Shown piece after piece: positions 1-7,685 of a stretch of 64,000 bases of DNA; positions within the stretch are counted from its first letter, which is position 1, and the number at the start of each line of letters is the position of its first letter. A program made the translations under genes and the position numbers. The DNA lies in assembly GCA_002794705.1 (NCBI GenBank), contig PGTK01000006.1, positions 1 through 64,000 on the forward strand. The letters are read 5' to 3'. The notes under the pieces are model-generated. The model saw nothing but the letters and a program-made list of their open reading frames with translations, was not told the origin of the DNA and did no database searches. The DNA comes from Candidatus Thermofonsia Clade 1 bacterium. GTDB lineage: Bacteria > Chloroflexota > Anaerolineae > Aggregatilineales > UBA2796.

Positions 1-1203
1 CAAGCCGCTGAAAAGATTCTGGAACGTCGAGAAAAAGCTACTGCCTTGCCGCATCTGATCAACAACGCGCTTCATATTTCTACCATTTTTGGCGTAGCGT
101 GCAAGGGCAATTTGAATAAATAGCGGGTTGCCACCAGTAAACTCTGCCAGAAGTTCGCGGTCCAGATCGCTGAGCGTGGCACGCGCTTGGATACCCTCAA
201 TGTGCCTGACATATCGAATAGCCGCCTCGAGCTCTAGCCCGCGAATGGGCATGTAGTCAACGAAAGGGGCGCTTACTTCCACACGGGAGGTGATCAGGAT
301 GCGGCTAGTGAGCGGCGGCGTGGGCTGAACCAATGGGCTTAGTTCGTGAAAAAAGCGTTCAAGTTGATCGGGGGTCTCCATGTTATCCAGCACGAGGCAG
401 TAATGCCCTTCTCGAAAGCGCTTGGCGCACAACTGCGCAAGATTAGTGAAGCGCAGCCTGAGATCGTCCCATTCAAAATGCTGGATCATGCTGTTGTAAA
501 TCGTTGAGGTGGTTAAGGGCGGTAGATTGGTGGGGCGTGGGTTGCCATTGCCATCTACGTACATGCTGCGATCAGTCACCCAGTCAAAAGCGCTGAACAG
601 CCCGCTATCCACAGCGCGGCAAATCGTGTGCCATGTCAGGTTGGTCTTGCCATCGCCTGCCGTGCCGACTACGCAGACAATTGGCACTTTCTTGTCGGTG
701 AGCCTGTTGATCAGCTCATCTATCTCGCGCTCGCGCCCGATAATCGGATAGTAAGGGCTAGGGAAAACGCGCCGATAGAGCTGGCGGCGCATCTCATTAG
801 CACTCAGCCATTGTGATTGCGACTCGACATTCAGCAGACTCTCAATCTCTTGAGCGCTAAGTTCAGCGAACGGCTGCGCACAGACTGCTGTTGAACGTAG
901 AAAGAGACGTGAGTGATCGACGAAGTTAATGCCATTCAACACAAGACGCTCTTTAGTTTGTGCTATGCGCTGCAACACACCTATAGCGCACAGCGCCTCG
1001 TCGCGTTGTTGGATCGGACTAGCACTCAGCCACCGCCCGAACTTGTCATTAGTGATCTCGCGCATAAAAGTGTGCGGGAGTTCGTGGACTAACTCGATGA
1101 AACGACGATGATGCTCAGCGATACTTTTTGAGGAGTCGTAGAAACCAACCGCCTCGCACCACTGCTTGAATGTCCATTGCTCAGTTGGCTGTTGTTCAGA
1201 CAT
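1..1203 (-). CDS. STAND/NB-ARC-type ATPase, N-terminal part (runs off left edge)
   Basis: The frame is open from ATG at 1203 to the window edge (401 codons visible, no stop), so the 3' part is missing. Residues 1-155 match no domain I know. Then comes an NTPase: Walker A GTAGDGKTN (180-188), Walker B CLVLDNM (269-275), an ILITSR sensor-type motif (302-307) and GGNPL (357-361) in the place of the GLPL motif of NB-ARC proteins. This order is typical of STAND ATPases, which oligomerise on ligand binding and usually carry a C-terminal sensor of TPR, WD40 or LRR repeats, here outside the window. The start is backed by GAGGTG (1208-1213) and a consensus promoter just upstream. It is divergent from the 147-aa gene. 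Role (regulator or defence sensor) cannot be decided. Confidence 0.85.
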   Translation of the reverse strand, partial: MSEQQPTEQWTFKQWCEAVGFYDSSKSIAEHHRRFIELVHELPHTFMREITNDKFGRWLSASPIQQRDEALCAIGVLQRIAQTKERLVLNGINFVDHSRLFLRSTAVCAQPFAELSAQEIESLLNVESQSQWLSANEMRRQLYRRVFPSPYYPIIGREREIDELINRLTDKKVPIVCVVGTAGDGKTNLTWHTICRAVDSGLFSAFDWVTDRSMYVDGNGNPRPTNLPPLTTSTIYNSMIQHFEWDDLRLRFTNLAQLCAKRFREGHYCLVLDNMETPDQLERFFHELSPLVQPTPPLTSRILITSRVEVSAPFVDYMPIRGLELEAAIRYVRHIEGIQARATLSDLDRELLAEFTGGNPLFIQIALARYAKNGRNMKRVVDQMRQGSSFFSTFQNLFSGL

Positions 1204-1240
1204 AAAGCACCTCGCGCCTAGCATGTCACTCCCTGTCCGT

Positions 1241-1269
1241 AGAGTAAATCAGGTCTTGTAAGCTGTCAA
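1241..1269 (-). promoter_or_regulatory. Sigma70-type promoter of the STAND ATPase gene
   Basis: On the minus strand TTGACA (1269-1264) is followed after 17 bases by TACTCT (1246-1241). The predicted start lies about 30 bases before the ATG at 1203. A perfect -35 and ideal spacing make this one of the clearer promoters here. Confidence 0.6.
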
Positions 1270-1315
1270 CCGAGTTGGTGCGGCAAAATTTGCGTTTTAT
1301 GACGCACGCATGAGG

Positions 1316-1345
1316 TTACAAAATGGCATACTTTTAGCATATACT
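1316..1345 (+). promoter_or_regulatory. Candidate promoter of the 147-aa gene
   Basis: TTACAA (1316-1321), 18 bases, TATACT (1340-1345). The expected start is about 45 bases before the ATG at 1397. It faces away from the ATPase promoter, so the two genes are divergently transcribed. Confidence 0.4.
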
Positions 1346-1396
1346 CCCAATTGAAGATAGTGCCTCGCTGCGTTTGGCGGCAAAGGAGCATTCCCC

Positions 1397-1840
1397 ATGC
1401 AACTTCAATGGATCGGACCAGAGGACTATGGCATGTATAAGGAGCCAATGGCAAGCGCCTATCTGCGGATCGTGGCTTTATTTCTCATGGCGGTAGCACG
1501 CGCATTTAGACCATCTTACCAATGGCTGAATGCAGATGTGATACATGTGCTGCATAACTACGCTTGTTTTCGTCGTTTCTCTCTTGAGAAGATAATCAGC
1601 TTTTTGCAAGACCAGGTAAGCTCATTGCGCCTCAAGGATGTGGATGAGCACCTTCGGCGAATCGCTCTTCTAACTATCTATCAGCAGCAACTAGAGGCGA
1701 TACAGGGGGCGTTCGATCTACTTGCTCAGCACAACGCAATCTGCGAGGCTGCTTGGGAGATGTTACATCGCATGGCACAATTCTTTAACCTGTCCATTGA
1801 CGATCTAGAGGGGCTATACGGCAAATACTTCAGCGACTAA
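1397..1840 (+). CDS. Hypothetical protein, 147 aa, helical
   Basis: Not recognised. The ATG follows AAGGAG (1383-1388) with an 8-base spacer, which fixes the start. The protein looks soluble and largely helical. A mildly hydrophobic stretch near residues 22-35 could be a core helix or a weak membrane segment. The last 30 residues (EMLHRMAQFFNLSIDDLEGL) faintly recall the final helices of TerB/DjlA-type domains, but this is a visual impression only. GC content is lower than in most of the window, as in the divergent STAND ATPase gene, so the two may form one accessory unit. Transcription probably ends before or within the inverted repeat at 1864-1914. Confidence 0.7.
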   Translation: MQLQWIGPEDYGMYKEPMASAYLRIVALFLMAVARAFRPSYQWLNADVIHVLHNYACFRRFSLEKIISFLQDQVSSLRLKDVDEHLRRIALLTIYQQQLEAIQGAFDLLAQHNAICEAAWEMLHRMAQFFNLSIDDLEGLYGKYFSD

Positions 1841-1863
1841 CCCCCTGCCTGTGCTATACTTGA

Positions 1864-1914
1864 CTAGGCAGCTACGGCATTTGCCGTAAAAGAGTGACAG
1901 TGCCGCCTGCCTAG
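1864..1914. repeat. Nested inverted repeats before ydcF-like gene
   Basis: CTAGGCAG (1864-1871) is the exact complement of CTGCCTAG (1907-1914). Inside lies a tight hairpin, TACGGCA (1873-1879) and TGCCGTA (1882-1888), followed by AAAA. A -10-like TGCTATACT ends at 1860. The structure could terminate the upstream gene or act as an operator/leader element for the DUF218 gene at 1922; it lacks the U-tract of a standard terminator. Confidence 0.4.
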
Positions 1915-1921
1915 CGACCTG

Positions 1922-2524
1922 ATGATCAGACCATCCGCTCTAAGACGCTCAATCCTGCTAATAATCGGCGCGCTGATGCTTGTGCCGATCATCAGCGCTG
2001 TTTTCATCTACAGCTACGGACAAGTGGATCGCGCTGCGCCTGCCGACGCCATCGTGATTCTGGGCGCAGGCACACGGCGCGACGGCACGCCCTCTTATAG
2101 CTATGCGCGGCGCATTCGGCACGCGCTCACGCTCTATGCGCAGGGCTACGCGCCGCGCCTGATCTGCACGGGCGGCTACACACAGCGACATCCCAAATCG
2201 GAGGGCGCAGCCTGCGCTGAAATGCTGCGGACGTATGGCGTGCCTGAGAGCGCGATCTTCTATGAAGAGCAGAGCCGCAATACAGAGGAAAACGCGCTCT
2301 ATACCTACCAGATCATGGCGGCAAACGGCTGGCAGAGCGTCTTGCTGGTCAGCGATAGCTATCACCTCTTCCGCGCTGAGGCGATGTTCCGTGCGCACGG
2401 CTTGACGGTCAGCAGCAGCCCCGCTCAATTGACAGGCGGCGCTTTGCCGTGGCAATCGGTGGTTCGCAACATGATCCGTGAGACGGCAGCCTTCGCATGG
2501 TGGCAAGTGCGCCGCTGGTTCTAG
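1922..2524 (+). CDS. YdcF/SanA-like DUF218 membrane-anchored protein
   Basis: 200 aa. An N-terminal hydrophobic helix (about 10-30) anchors a DUF218 domain. Family hallmarks are visible: DAIVILGAG near residue 42, a TGGY turn, SRNTEEN near 120, and VLLVSDSYHLFRAEAMF. DUF218 proteins (E. coli YdcF, SanA, ElyC) bind nucleotide-like ligands and are tied to envelope integrity or vancomycin tolerance; the reaction is not established. A TGCTATACT extended -10 element ends at 1860 and could drive the gene. It converges on the hydrolase gene and their stop codons overlap by four bases. Confidence 0.85.
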   Translation: MIRPSALRRSILLIIGALMLVPIISAVFIYSYGQVDRAAPADAIVILGAGTRRDGTPSYSYARRIRHALTLYAQGYAPRLICTGGYTQRHPKSEGAACAEMLRTYGVPESAIFYEEQSRNTEENALYTYQIMAANGWQSVLLVSDSYHLFRAEAMFRAHGLTVSSSPAQLTGGALPWQSVVRNMIRETAAFAWWQVRRWF

Positions 2525-3465
2525 CCGATCACGTTGCGCAGCACGCCGATCCGCTCAATTTCCAGCTCAACTACATCGCCGTGCTGCAGCCAAGGACCTT
2601 CGCCGCCTGTCAGCTCCAGCAAACAGCCCGTGCCGACTGTTCCACTGCCGATCACGTCTCCTGCCTCAAGCGTCACAGCCTGTGAGGCACGTGCGATCAT
2701 CTCGCCAAACGACCAGTACAGGTCTGCCACATTGCCGCGTGAGCGCTCCACGCCGTTAATGCGCGCCACCATCTGCAGATTGAAGACACCGTGACGTCCC
2801 GTGCGCCGATCTTGTAGCTCATCGAGCGTCACAATGCACGGACCAAGTGATTTGGCGAAGTCTTTGCCTTTGGCCGGTCCTAAGCCGACGCGCATCTCAA
2901 GGCGCTGCACATCACGGGCTGACCAATCGTTCAAAATAGTGAAGCCGAGAATGTGATCCTCCGCCTGCTCAGGCGCGATATCGCGCCCTGCCTTGCCGAT
3001 CACAGCCGCGATCTCCAGTTCGTAGTCAAGAGCGGCGGTATAGGGCGGATACGGCACTGTGTCGCCGTCGCCGCAGAGCGTGCCGTAATATGTGTAGTAA
3101 AAGACGGGCATGGTGTACCACTCCGGCGGCACCTCGCGCCCGCGCACAGTGTTTGCCGCCTTTACGTGCATCTCGAAGGCATAGAAGTCGCGCAGGGTGC
3201 GCGGCTTGAGCGGCGGATGCAGCAAACAGCGTCTCAGCGGGAACAGCCGCCGTTCATGTCCGCGCAGAATTGGCGGCGCGCCCTGCAGACAGGCGGCATA
3301 CATAGCGCGGATATCTTCAAAGGCAGGCAAGCCGCGCCAAATGTAATCTGAGAGCGTGCCGCGCTCACTCTCGCCAATCTCGATCACTTGATCGCCCAGA
3401 ATCACGCCAAAACGCGGATAATCTGGCTCATCGGGCAACTGGGGCGAAAACTCAACCAGACGCAT
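2521..3465 (-). CDS. Fumarylacetoacetate hydrolase (FAH) family protein
   Basis: 314 aa from ATG at 3465; a TTG one codon upstream is possible. The start overlaps the Lgt-like stop as TGATG, implying translational coupling. FAH features are present: acidic metal ligands in DYELEIAAVIG (about 149-159), NDWSARDVQ, GKDFAKSLGPCIV and GDVIGSGTVGTGC, ending in the usual GDVVELEIERIG strand. Family members hydrolyse C-C bonds of diketo acids, or decarboxylate or isomerise them, with Mg2+ (fumarylacetoacetate, acylpyruvates, homoprotocatechuate products). The substrate cannot be read from sequence; no tyrosine-degradation genes lie nearby. Last gene of the prfB operon. Confidence 0.9.
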   Translation of the reverse strand: MRLVEFSPQLPDEPDYPRFGVILGDQVIEIGESERGTLSDYIWRGLPAFEDIRAMYAACLQGAPPILRGHERRLFPLRRCLLHPPLKPRTLRDFYAFEMHVKAANTVRGREVPPEWYTMPVFYYTYYGTLCGDGDTVPYPPYTAALDYELEIAAVIGKAGRDIAPEQAEDHILGFTILNDWSARDVQRLEMRVGLGPAKGKDFAKSLGPCIVTLDELQDRRTGRHGVFNLQMVARINGVERSRGNVADLYWSFGEMIARASQAVTLEAGDVIGSGTVGTGCLLELTGGEGPWLQHGDVVELEIERIGVLRNVIG

Positions 3466-4235
3466 CAAAATTTATCCTTTCTACTTTTCCGATCCAAAGC
3501 GCGCACTAGTAACAAACTCGCCCAGAGCGCTATCACCATATCCAGCGCTTGATCGGCGCGCACGCCGAACCAGTACGGCACATATTCCGCCCGAAAGCCG
3601 CTGATCAGCGCCATGCCAAGCGCATAGAGCGCCAAAAGCAGCCATAGACGAGCGCCGCTCAGCCAGTTGCGCCATGTCAGCAGCAGCGCAAAGATGCCAA
3701 GCGCGCCCGCATACGCCATACCCAGCACGGGCAAGTTCAGGCGCGGCGCCAGCACGCCATAAATGTCAAACGACTCGACGGCAAGCCATGCGGGATAGTC
3801 AGCCAGTGTGCGCACCTCAATGCCGTAGCCGCACGTCGACTCAGCGCACGCCTGCCATGTAACCATTGCTGCAATTGGCAGGCACAGTGCAAGGGAGTCG
3901 TGCAGGTGTGCCGAGTCGAGGCGCCGCCATTGCGCCACAATCTGTGCGCCAAACACACAGCCGATCAGCGCGCCGTGCCAATTCAAGCCGCCGCTGCTCA
4001 GCGACCAAATCTCGCCCACATGCTCTGAAAAGTACGCCCAATTCAGCGCTACATGACCCGCTCGCCCGCCGATAGCGCTGCACAATGCCATAGCCACGAC
4101 CGCGTCCAGATGGGCAATGGACTGCGCCCTGCCTCGCCATACGATCAATGCCGCGCACAGCACAACTCCAAGCCCGATCCAGAACGTGAAGGCGCGAATC
4201 TCTAGCCCGCCAAGCTGCACTACGATTGGATTCAT
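3465..4235 (-). CDS. Prolipoprotein diacylglyceryl transferase (Lgt)-like membrane protein
   Basis: 256 aa with about seven hydrophobic segments and the Lgt layout: GGRAGHVALNWAYFSEH, then GGLNWHGALIG containing the conserved His, and a C-terminal SGFRAEYVPY segment matching the arginine region of Lgt. Lgt moves diacylglyceryl from phosphatidylglycerol to the lipobox cysteine. However, the signature loop (canonically GRxGN...) reads MVTWQACAESTCGYG here, so the catalytic arginine and asparagine equivalents appear replaced. It may be a paralogue with another acceptor or an inactive relative. It lies 12 bases after prfB and is coupled to the FAH gene. Confidence 0.75.
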   Translation of the reverse strand: MNPIVVQLGGLEIRAFTFWIGLGVVLCAALIVWRGRAQSIAHLDAVVAMALCSAIGGRAGHVALNWAYFSEHVGEIWSLSSGGLNWHGALIGCVFGAQIVAQWRRLDSAHLHDSLALCLPIAAMVTWQACAESTCGYGIEVRTLADYPAWLAVESFDIYGVLAPRLNLPVLGMAYAGALGIFALLLTWRNWLSGARLWLLLALYALGMALISGFRAEYVPYWFGVRADQALDMVIALWASLLLVRALDRKSRKDKF

Positions 4236-4247
4236 GCCGCAGCGCGC

Positions 4248-5346
4248 TCAGGCTTGTCCCTGTCCCACTTTGGCGCGCAGATACGCCTCCATGAAGTCAT
4301 CCAGACGCCCATCTAGCACTGCGCCTGCATTGCCGACCTCATAATCGGTGCGATGATCCTTGACCAGCTGATAAGGATGCAGCACATAAGAGCGAATCTG
4401 GCTGCCGAAGTTCACGTCCACATGCGCGCCCTTCAGCTTGGCGAATTCTTCCTCTTGCTTGCGCCGCTCAAGGTCGAGCAGGCGGGCGCGCAAGACCTGC
4501 ATGGCGCGTTCACGGTTCTGATTCTGGCTGCGCTCATTCTGGCAGGTCACTACGATGCCCGTCGGCTTGTGGACAATGCGCACAGCCGTCTCATTTTTCT
4601 GGACGTGCTGTCCGCCGGCGCCGCTGGAGCGATAGGTGTCAATTTCGAGGTCTTTTTCGTCAATCACGATGTCCGTGATCTCGCCTTGCACATCTGGCAC
4701 AACTTCTACGAGCGCAAAAGAGGTGTGACGGCGCTTGTTGGCGTCAAAGGGACTGATGCGCACAAGGCGATGCACGCCGCGCTCAGACTGCAAATAGCCG
4801 TAAGCGTAAGGTCCCTTCACAGTCATAGTGACGCTCTTGAGGCCGGCGCCCTCGCCTTCCATCTGGTCAATGATCTCGACCTGCATGTTGTGCGATTCTG
4901 CCCAGCGCAAGTACATGCGCAGCAACATCTGCGCCCAATCTTGCGATTCAGTGCCGCCGGCGCCTGCGTGAATTGAGACAATGGCATTCTCGCGGTCATA
5001 TTTGCCGCTCATCATCGCCTCAAACACGCGCTGATCCACAATTTTTTGCAGCGCCTCAACTTCGCGCTGCAAATCTTCGGCAAGGCTCTCATCGCCCAGC
5101 TGTGCCAGCTCTAGGGCGTCGTTCAGACGCGCCTGCAGGCTCTGCCACTCATTGATTTCCTCGCGCAAGGCAGCAAGGCGCTGCATGGTCGCTTGCGCCG
5201 TGCGCACGTCATCCCAAAAATTCGGCGCATTGGACTTTTCCTCCAGCGCCGCCGCCTCTTGACTCTTTGCCGCTAAGTCAAAGACGCTCCATGAGCTGCT
5301 GGATCACGCGCTGCATCGCATTCAACTGACCGATCAAGGCTTCCAT
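4248..5346 (-). CDS. prfB: Peptide chain release factor 2, with programmed +1 frameshift
   Basis: RF2 ends translation at UGA and UAA. The main frame contains the GGQ peptidyl-hydrolysis loop (SSGAGGQHVQKN) and typical RF2 blocks (NFWDD near the start, HAGAGGTESQDW). The true start is ATG at 5346 in another frame: 22 codons read MEALIGQLNAMQRVIQQLMERL, then CTT TGA C at 5283-5277. Shifting +1 by skipping T5280 joins the main frame at GAC, giving 365 aa. GGAG lies three bases before CTT, the spacing of the E. coli frameshift stimulator. Low RF2 favours the shift, so RF2 controls its own synthesis. First gene of a prfB, Lgt-like, FAH operon. Confidence 0.96.
5277..5289 (-). promoter_or_regulatory. 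RF2 programmed +1 frameshift site
   Basis: The minus strand reads GGAG CGT CTT TGA C. The in-frame UGA is codon 23, CTT is the slippery leucine codon, and GGAG at a three-base gap is the internal Shine-Dalgarno-like stimulator. This is the conserved autoregulatory element of prfB. Confidence 0.95.
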
Positions 5347-5393
5347 TGACGGATAGTCTCCCTGTGTGTGACTCATCTTTTTTGAACACTGCG

Positions 5394-5422
5394 ATCATAG
5401 AGGAATTGGGCGCGCTTGTCTA
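5394..5422 (-). promoter_or_regulatory. Promoter of the prfB operon
   Basis: TAGACA (5422-5417), 17 bases, TATGAT (5399-5394) on the minus strand. The leader to the ATG at 5346 would be about 40 bases and includes GGGAG about 11 bases before the start. Confidence 0.6.
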
Positions 5423-5534
5423 GCGCGATTTGTCGCAGGGTTAGATTAGACATACTACATGCATAACTTTTCGACGAAACTAATTTACTTCGATAAGCTG
5501 ACTTGTAGACAAGTTCTTATTTGATTTTTTCTGC

Positions 5535-5562
5535 TTGACAAAAAAGTAAGGCGTGTTATGCT
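5535..5562 (+). promoter_or_regulatory. Strong consensus promoter of the zinc-ribbon gene
   Basis: TTGACA (5535-5540), 16 bases, TATGCT (5557-5562), with TG at 5554-5555 forming an extended -10. It sits in an AT-rich stretch (about 5440-5590) unlike the rest of the window. The rest of 5423-5534 shows no gene. Confidence 0.7.
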
Positions 5563-5598
5563 TTATAGAGAAAACCATAGCCCATAAGAGAGGTTAAG

Positions 5599-5787
5599 AT
5601 GTCAGGAGCAGGTTGTCCAAGCTGCGGTGATAATACACCAGGACTACAGATATATCGGTGCAAAAAATGCCACAAGTTCTACTGTATTAAGGTAGGCCTT
5701 CTAGGTGGGTACATAGCAGGATGCAGCAAAGGTGGCTGTCCCTACTGTAAAGCATGGGACGGAGAGCTTATACGCACAGTTAGATGA
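5599..5787 (+). CDS. Small cysteine-rich zinc-ribbon protein, 62 aa
   Basis: Not recognised as a named family. It has Cys pairs at 6/9 (CPSC), 21/24 (CKKC) and 47/50 (CPYC) plus Cys29 and Cys42, suggesting one or two zinc-binding knuckles. A glycine-rich stretch (GLLGGYIAG) lies between them. GAGAGG about six bases before the ATG and a consensus promoter 40 bases upstream make it a convincing gene despite its size. It sits alone between prfB (divergent) and the UbiB gene (convergent). Base composition is lower in GC than its neighbours, which may mean recent transfer. Its role is unknown. Confidence 0.75.
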   Translation: MSGAGCPSCGDNTPGLQIYRCKKCHKFYCIKVGLLGGYIAGCSKGGCPYCKAWDGELIRTVR

Positions 5788-5794
5788 CCTTCGT

Positions 5795-5822
5795 GGCGCG
5801 TAGGGTATCTTGCCTACGCGCC
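5795..5822. terminator. Hairpin between convergent genes
   Basis: GGCGCGTAGG (5795-5804) and CCTACGCGCC (5813-5822) form a perfect 10-bp stem with an 8-base loop. It overlaps the stop of the UbiB-like gene and follows the zinc-ribbon gene. It lacks a clear U-tract on either strand, so termination is inferred from position. Confidence 0.5.
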
Positions 5823-7685
5823 GCGCTTGCGGAACAGAATGCTCAGTAACAGCGCGCCGCTGAGGATAAAGCCGATTGTGCTCAGAGTCTGCTCGCCGTT
5901 GATGTACAGGAGCGTGCTGGCTAACGTCACAGTGGCGAAGATCAAGCCGCTGTTCAGCTGCCCTAGAGTCGACTCAATGCGCGTGACCTGCCTGCCCAAG
6001 TCGCCATCTGGGCGCACCTGAACTACCAAGTCGCCGCGTTCGGCGCGAGTCAGCACGGTATCGGCGAGGGCGGGCAGGCGGTAGGCGCGCTGAGCGAAGT
6101 CGCGCACGGATTTGAGCGTCGCCTGCACGAAAAAGTTGCCGTTCAGGGCGCTACGGCGATTCTCAGCCTGCTGTTCGTTCAGCAGACGTTGCGTGTACGG
6201 CTGCATGGCACGCCATGGGTCAAAGCGCGGGTCGAGCCCGGTACACATGCCGCTCAGGATGCTGATCGTACGGCTGAGGTAGATGAAATCCTGCGGCATT
6301 TGGAAAGGCATGGACATGATCAGGTCGCTGAACTCCAGCGCCACGCCGGACATCTCCTCAAAGGGGATATCCTTCAGCTGATTCATATCCAAGCCCCAGA
6401 CCTTATCAAAGACGGCGCGGGTCGCCTGTTCTAGGCGCTCGGTATCGGCGTCGGGCATCAGCACGCCCAGATTTTTGTAGCTCTCCACCAAGCCTTTGGC
6501 GTCCTGCGTGATGACGGCGAGCAGTGTGGCGCGCAGACCGCTCACCAGCTGCTCGGTCAGCTTGCCCGTCATGCCGAAGTCAATGAAGATCAGGTAGAAT
6601 TTGCGCTTGCCGTGCGGCGCGCCCTCCTGATGCGCCTCCGGCAACGGATAGATGAAAATGTTGCCGGGGTGCGGATCGGCGTGGAAGAAGCGGAACTCGA
6701 AAATCTGGCGCATGTAGCAATCAATCAGGCGCGATGCCACTTCGCGCCGATCGATGCCCGCCCGATCAATGGCTGCATAATCGTTCAGCTTGATGCTGGT
6801 GACATCTTCCAAAGTCAGCACGTAGCGCGTGGTATGCTCAAGGTAGACCGACGGCACATAAATGCCCATGTCATCAGCGAACATGCTCTGAAAGCGCAGG
6901 GCGTGATCCGCCTCTTTCAAATAATCCAGCTCTTCCCACAGCACATCGCTGAATTCCTTGAGCAGCATCGGCACGTTAGCGCGCCTGCGGATCGGCTTAT
7001 AGCGCATGGCGAGGTGTGCCACCACATTCAGCGCCGCCAAATCGGTCTTGACCGTCTCCACAATGTTCGGGCGCTGCACTTTGACCACGACTCGGTCGCC
7101 GTTAGGCAGCTGAGCGCGATGCACCTGCCCAAACGAGGCTGCCGCCACAGGCTCTGGATTGAACCACAGGAAGCGATCCTCGATCTTGCCCAGTTCGCGC
7201 TCAATCGTGGCGCGGATGTAGCTGAAGTCCACAATGGGCACTTGATCCTGCAGACCTGCCAATTCGTTCGTGATCTCAGGCGGCAAAACGTCCACACGGC
7301 TAGAGACGAACTGCCCCAGTTTGATCATCACGCCGCCCATATCCACAGCCATAGCGCGGAAACGCCGCGCATAGTGCCGCCAACGCGCCGATCTGCCACG
7401 CGCTACGAAACGCTCGCCCATGAAGCGGCGGATCACCACCTCCCACAGGATCACGCGCACGAACAGCAGCGTGAAAAAGACGACCGTGCGGCGGAAGCGC
7501 CCGCGCCGCACCTTGAAGGCTGCATCGCGGCGCGGATCAACTTGCGCTTCAGCCCGCAGACGCTCCCGCGCCGATTCTTCCTCACGCGAGTCGGGCATGG
7601 GCGCGATCAGGCGCTCTAGGCGTTGACGGGTCTCAAGGCTTGGCGACGAAGTGAATGCTAAGGGCTGATCCTTCAAACTTGGCAT
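5814..7685 (-). CDS. ABC1/AarF/UbiB-family atypical kinase
   Basis: 623 aa. The UbiB KxGQ motif KLGQ (122-125) lies within MGGVMIKLGQFVSSRVDVLP. The ATP-loop equivalent is AAASFGQVHRA (181-191), Lys202 is in VVVKVQRP, the catalytic segment is HADPHPGN and the metal motif is IDFGMTG. Two C-terminal hydrophobic helices follow a long linker. UbiB proteins act at membranes in isoprenoid-quinone biosynthesis or lipid handling and show ATPase rather than ordinary kinase activity. The ATG at 7685 makes the gene overlap the ArsA gene by 53 bases; ATG at 7598 (residue 30) is an alternative without overlap. It is probably co-transcribed with the ArsA gene. Confidence 0.9.
   Translation of the reverse strand: MPSLKDQPLAFTSSPSLETRQRLERLIAPMPDSREEESARERLRAEAQVDPRRDAAFKVRRGRFRRTVVFFTLLFVRVILWEVVIRRFMGERFVARGRSARWRHYARRFRAMAVDMGGVMIKLGQFVSSRVDVLPPEITNELAGLQDQVPIVDFSYIRATIERELGKIEDRFLWFNPEPVAAASFGQVHRAQLPNGDRVVVKVQRPNIVETVKTDLAALNVVAHLAMRYKPIRRRANVPMLLKEFSDVLWEELDYLKEADHALRFQSMFADDMGIYVPSVYLEHTTRYVLTLEDVTSIKLNDYAAIDRAGIDRREVASRLIDCYMRQIFEFRFFHADPHPGNIFIYPLPEAHQEGAPHGKRKFYLIFIDFGMTGKLTEQLVSGLRATLLAVITQDAKGLVESYKNLGVLMPDADTERLEQATRAVFDKVWGLDMNQLKDIPFEEMSGVALEFSDLIMSMPFQMPQDFIYLSRTISILSGMCTGLDPRFDPWRAMQPYTQRLLNEQQAENRRSALNGNFFVQATLKSVRDFAQRAYRLPALADTVLTRAERGDLVVQVRPDGDLGRQVTRIESTLGQLNSGLIFATVTLASTLLYINGEQTLSTIGFILSGALLLSILFRKRGA

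Noticed and set aside
6612..7619. 335-aa open frame on the plus strand
   Set aside because: It lies wholly inside the UbiB-family gene on the other strand, which has clear family motifs; the reverse frame is a by-product of GC-rich codon use.
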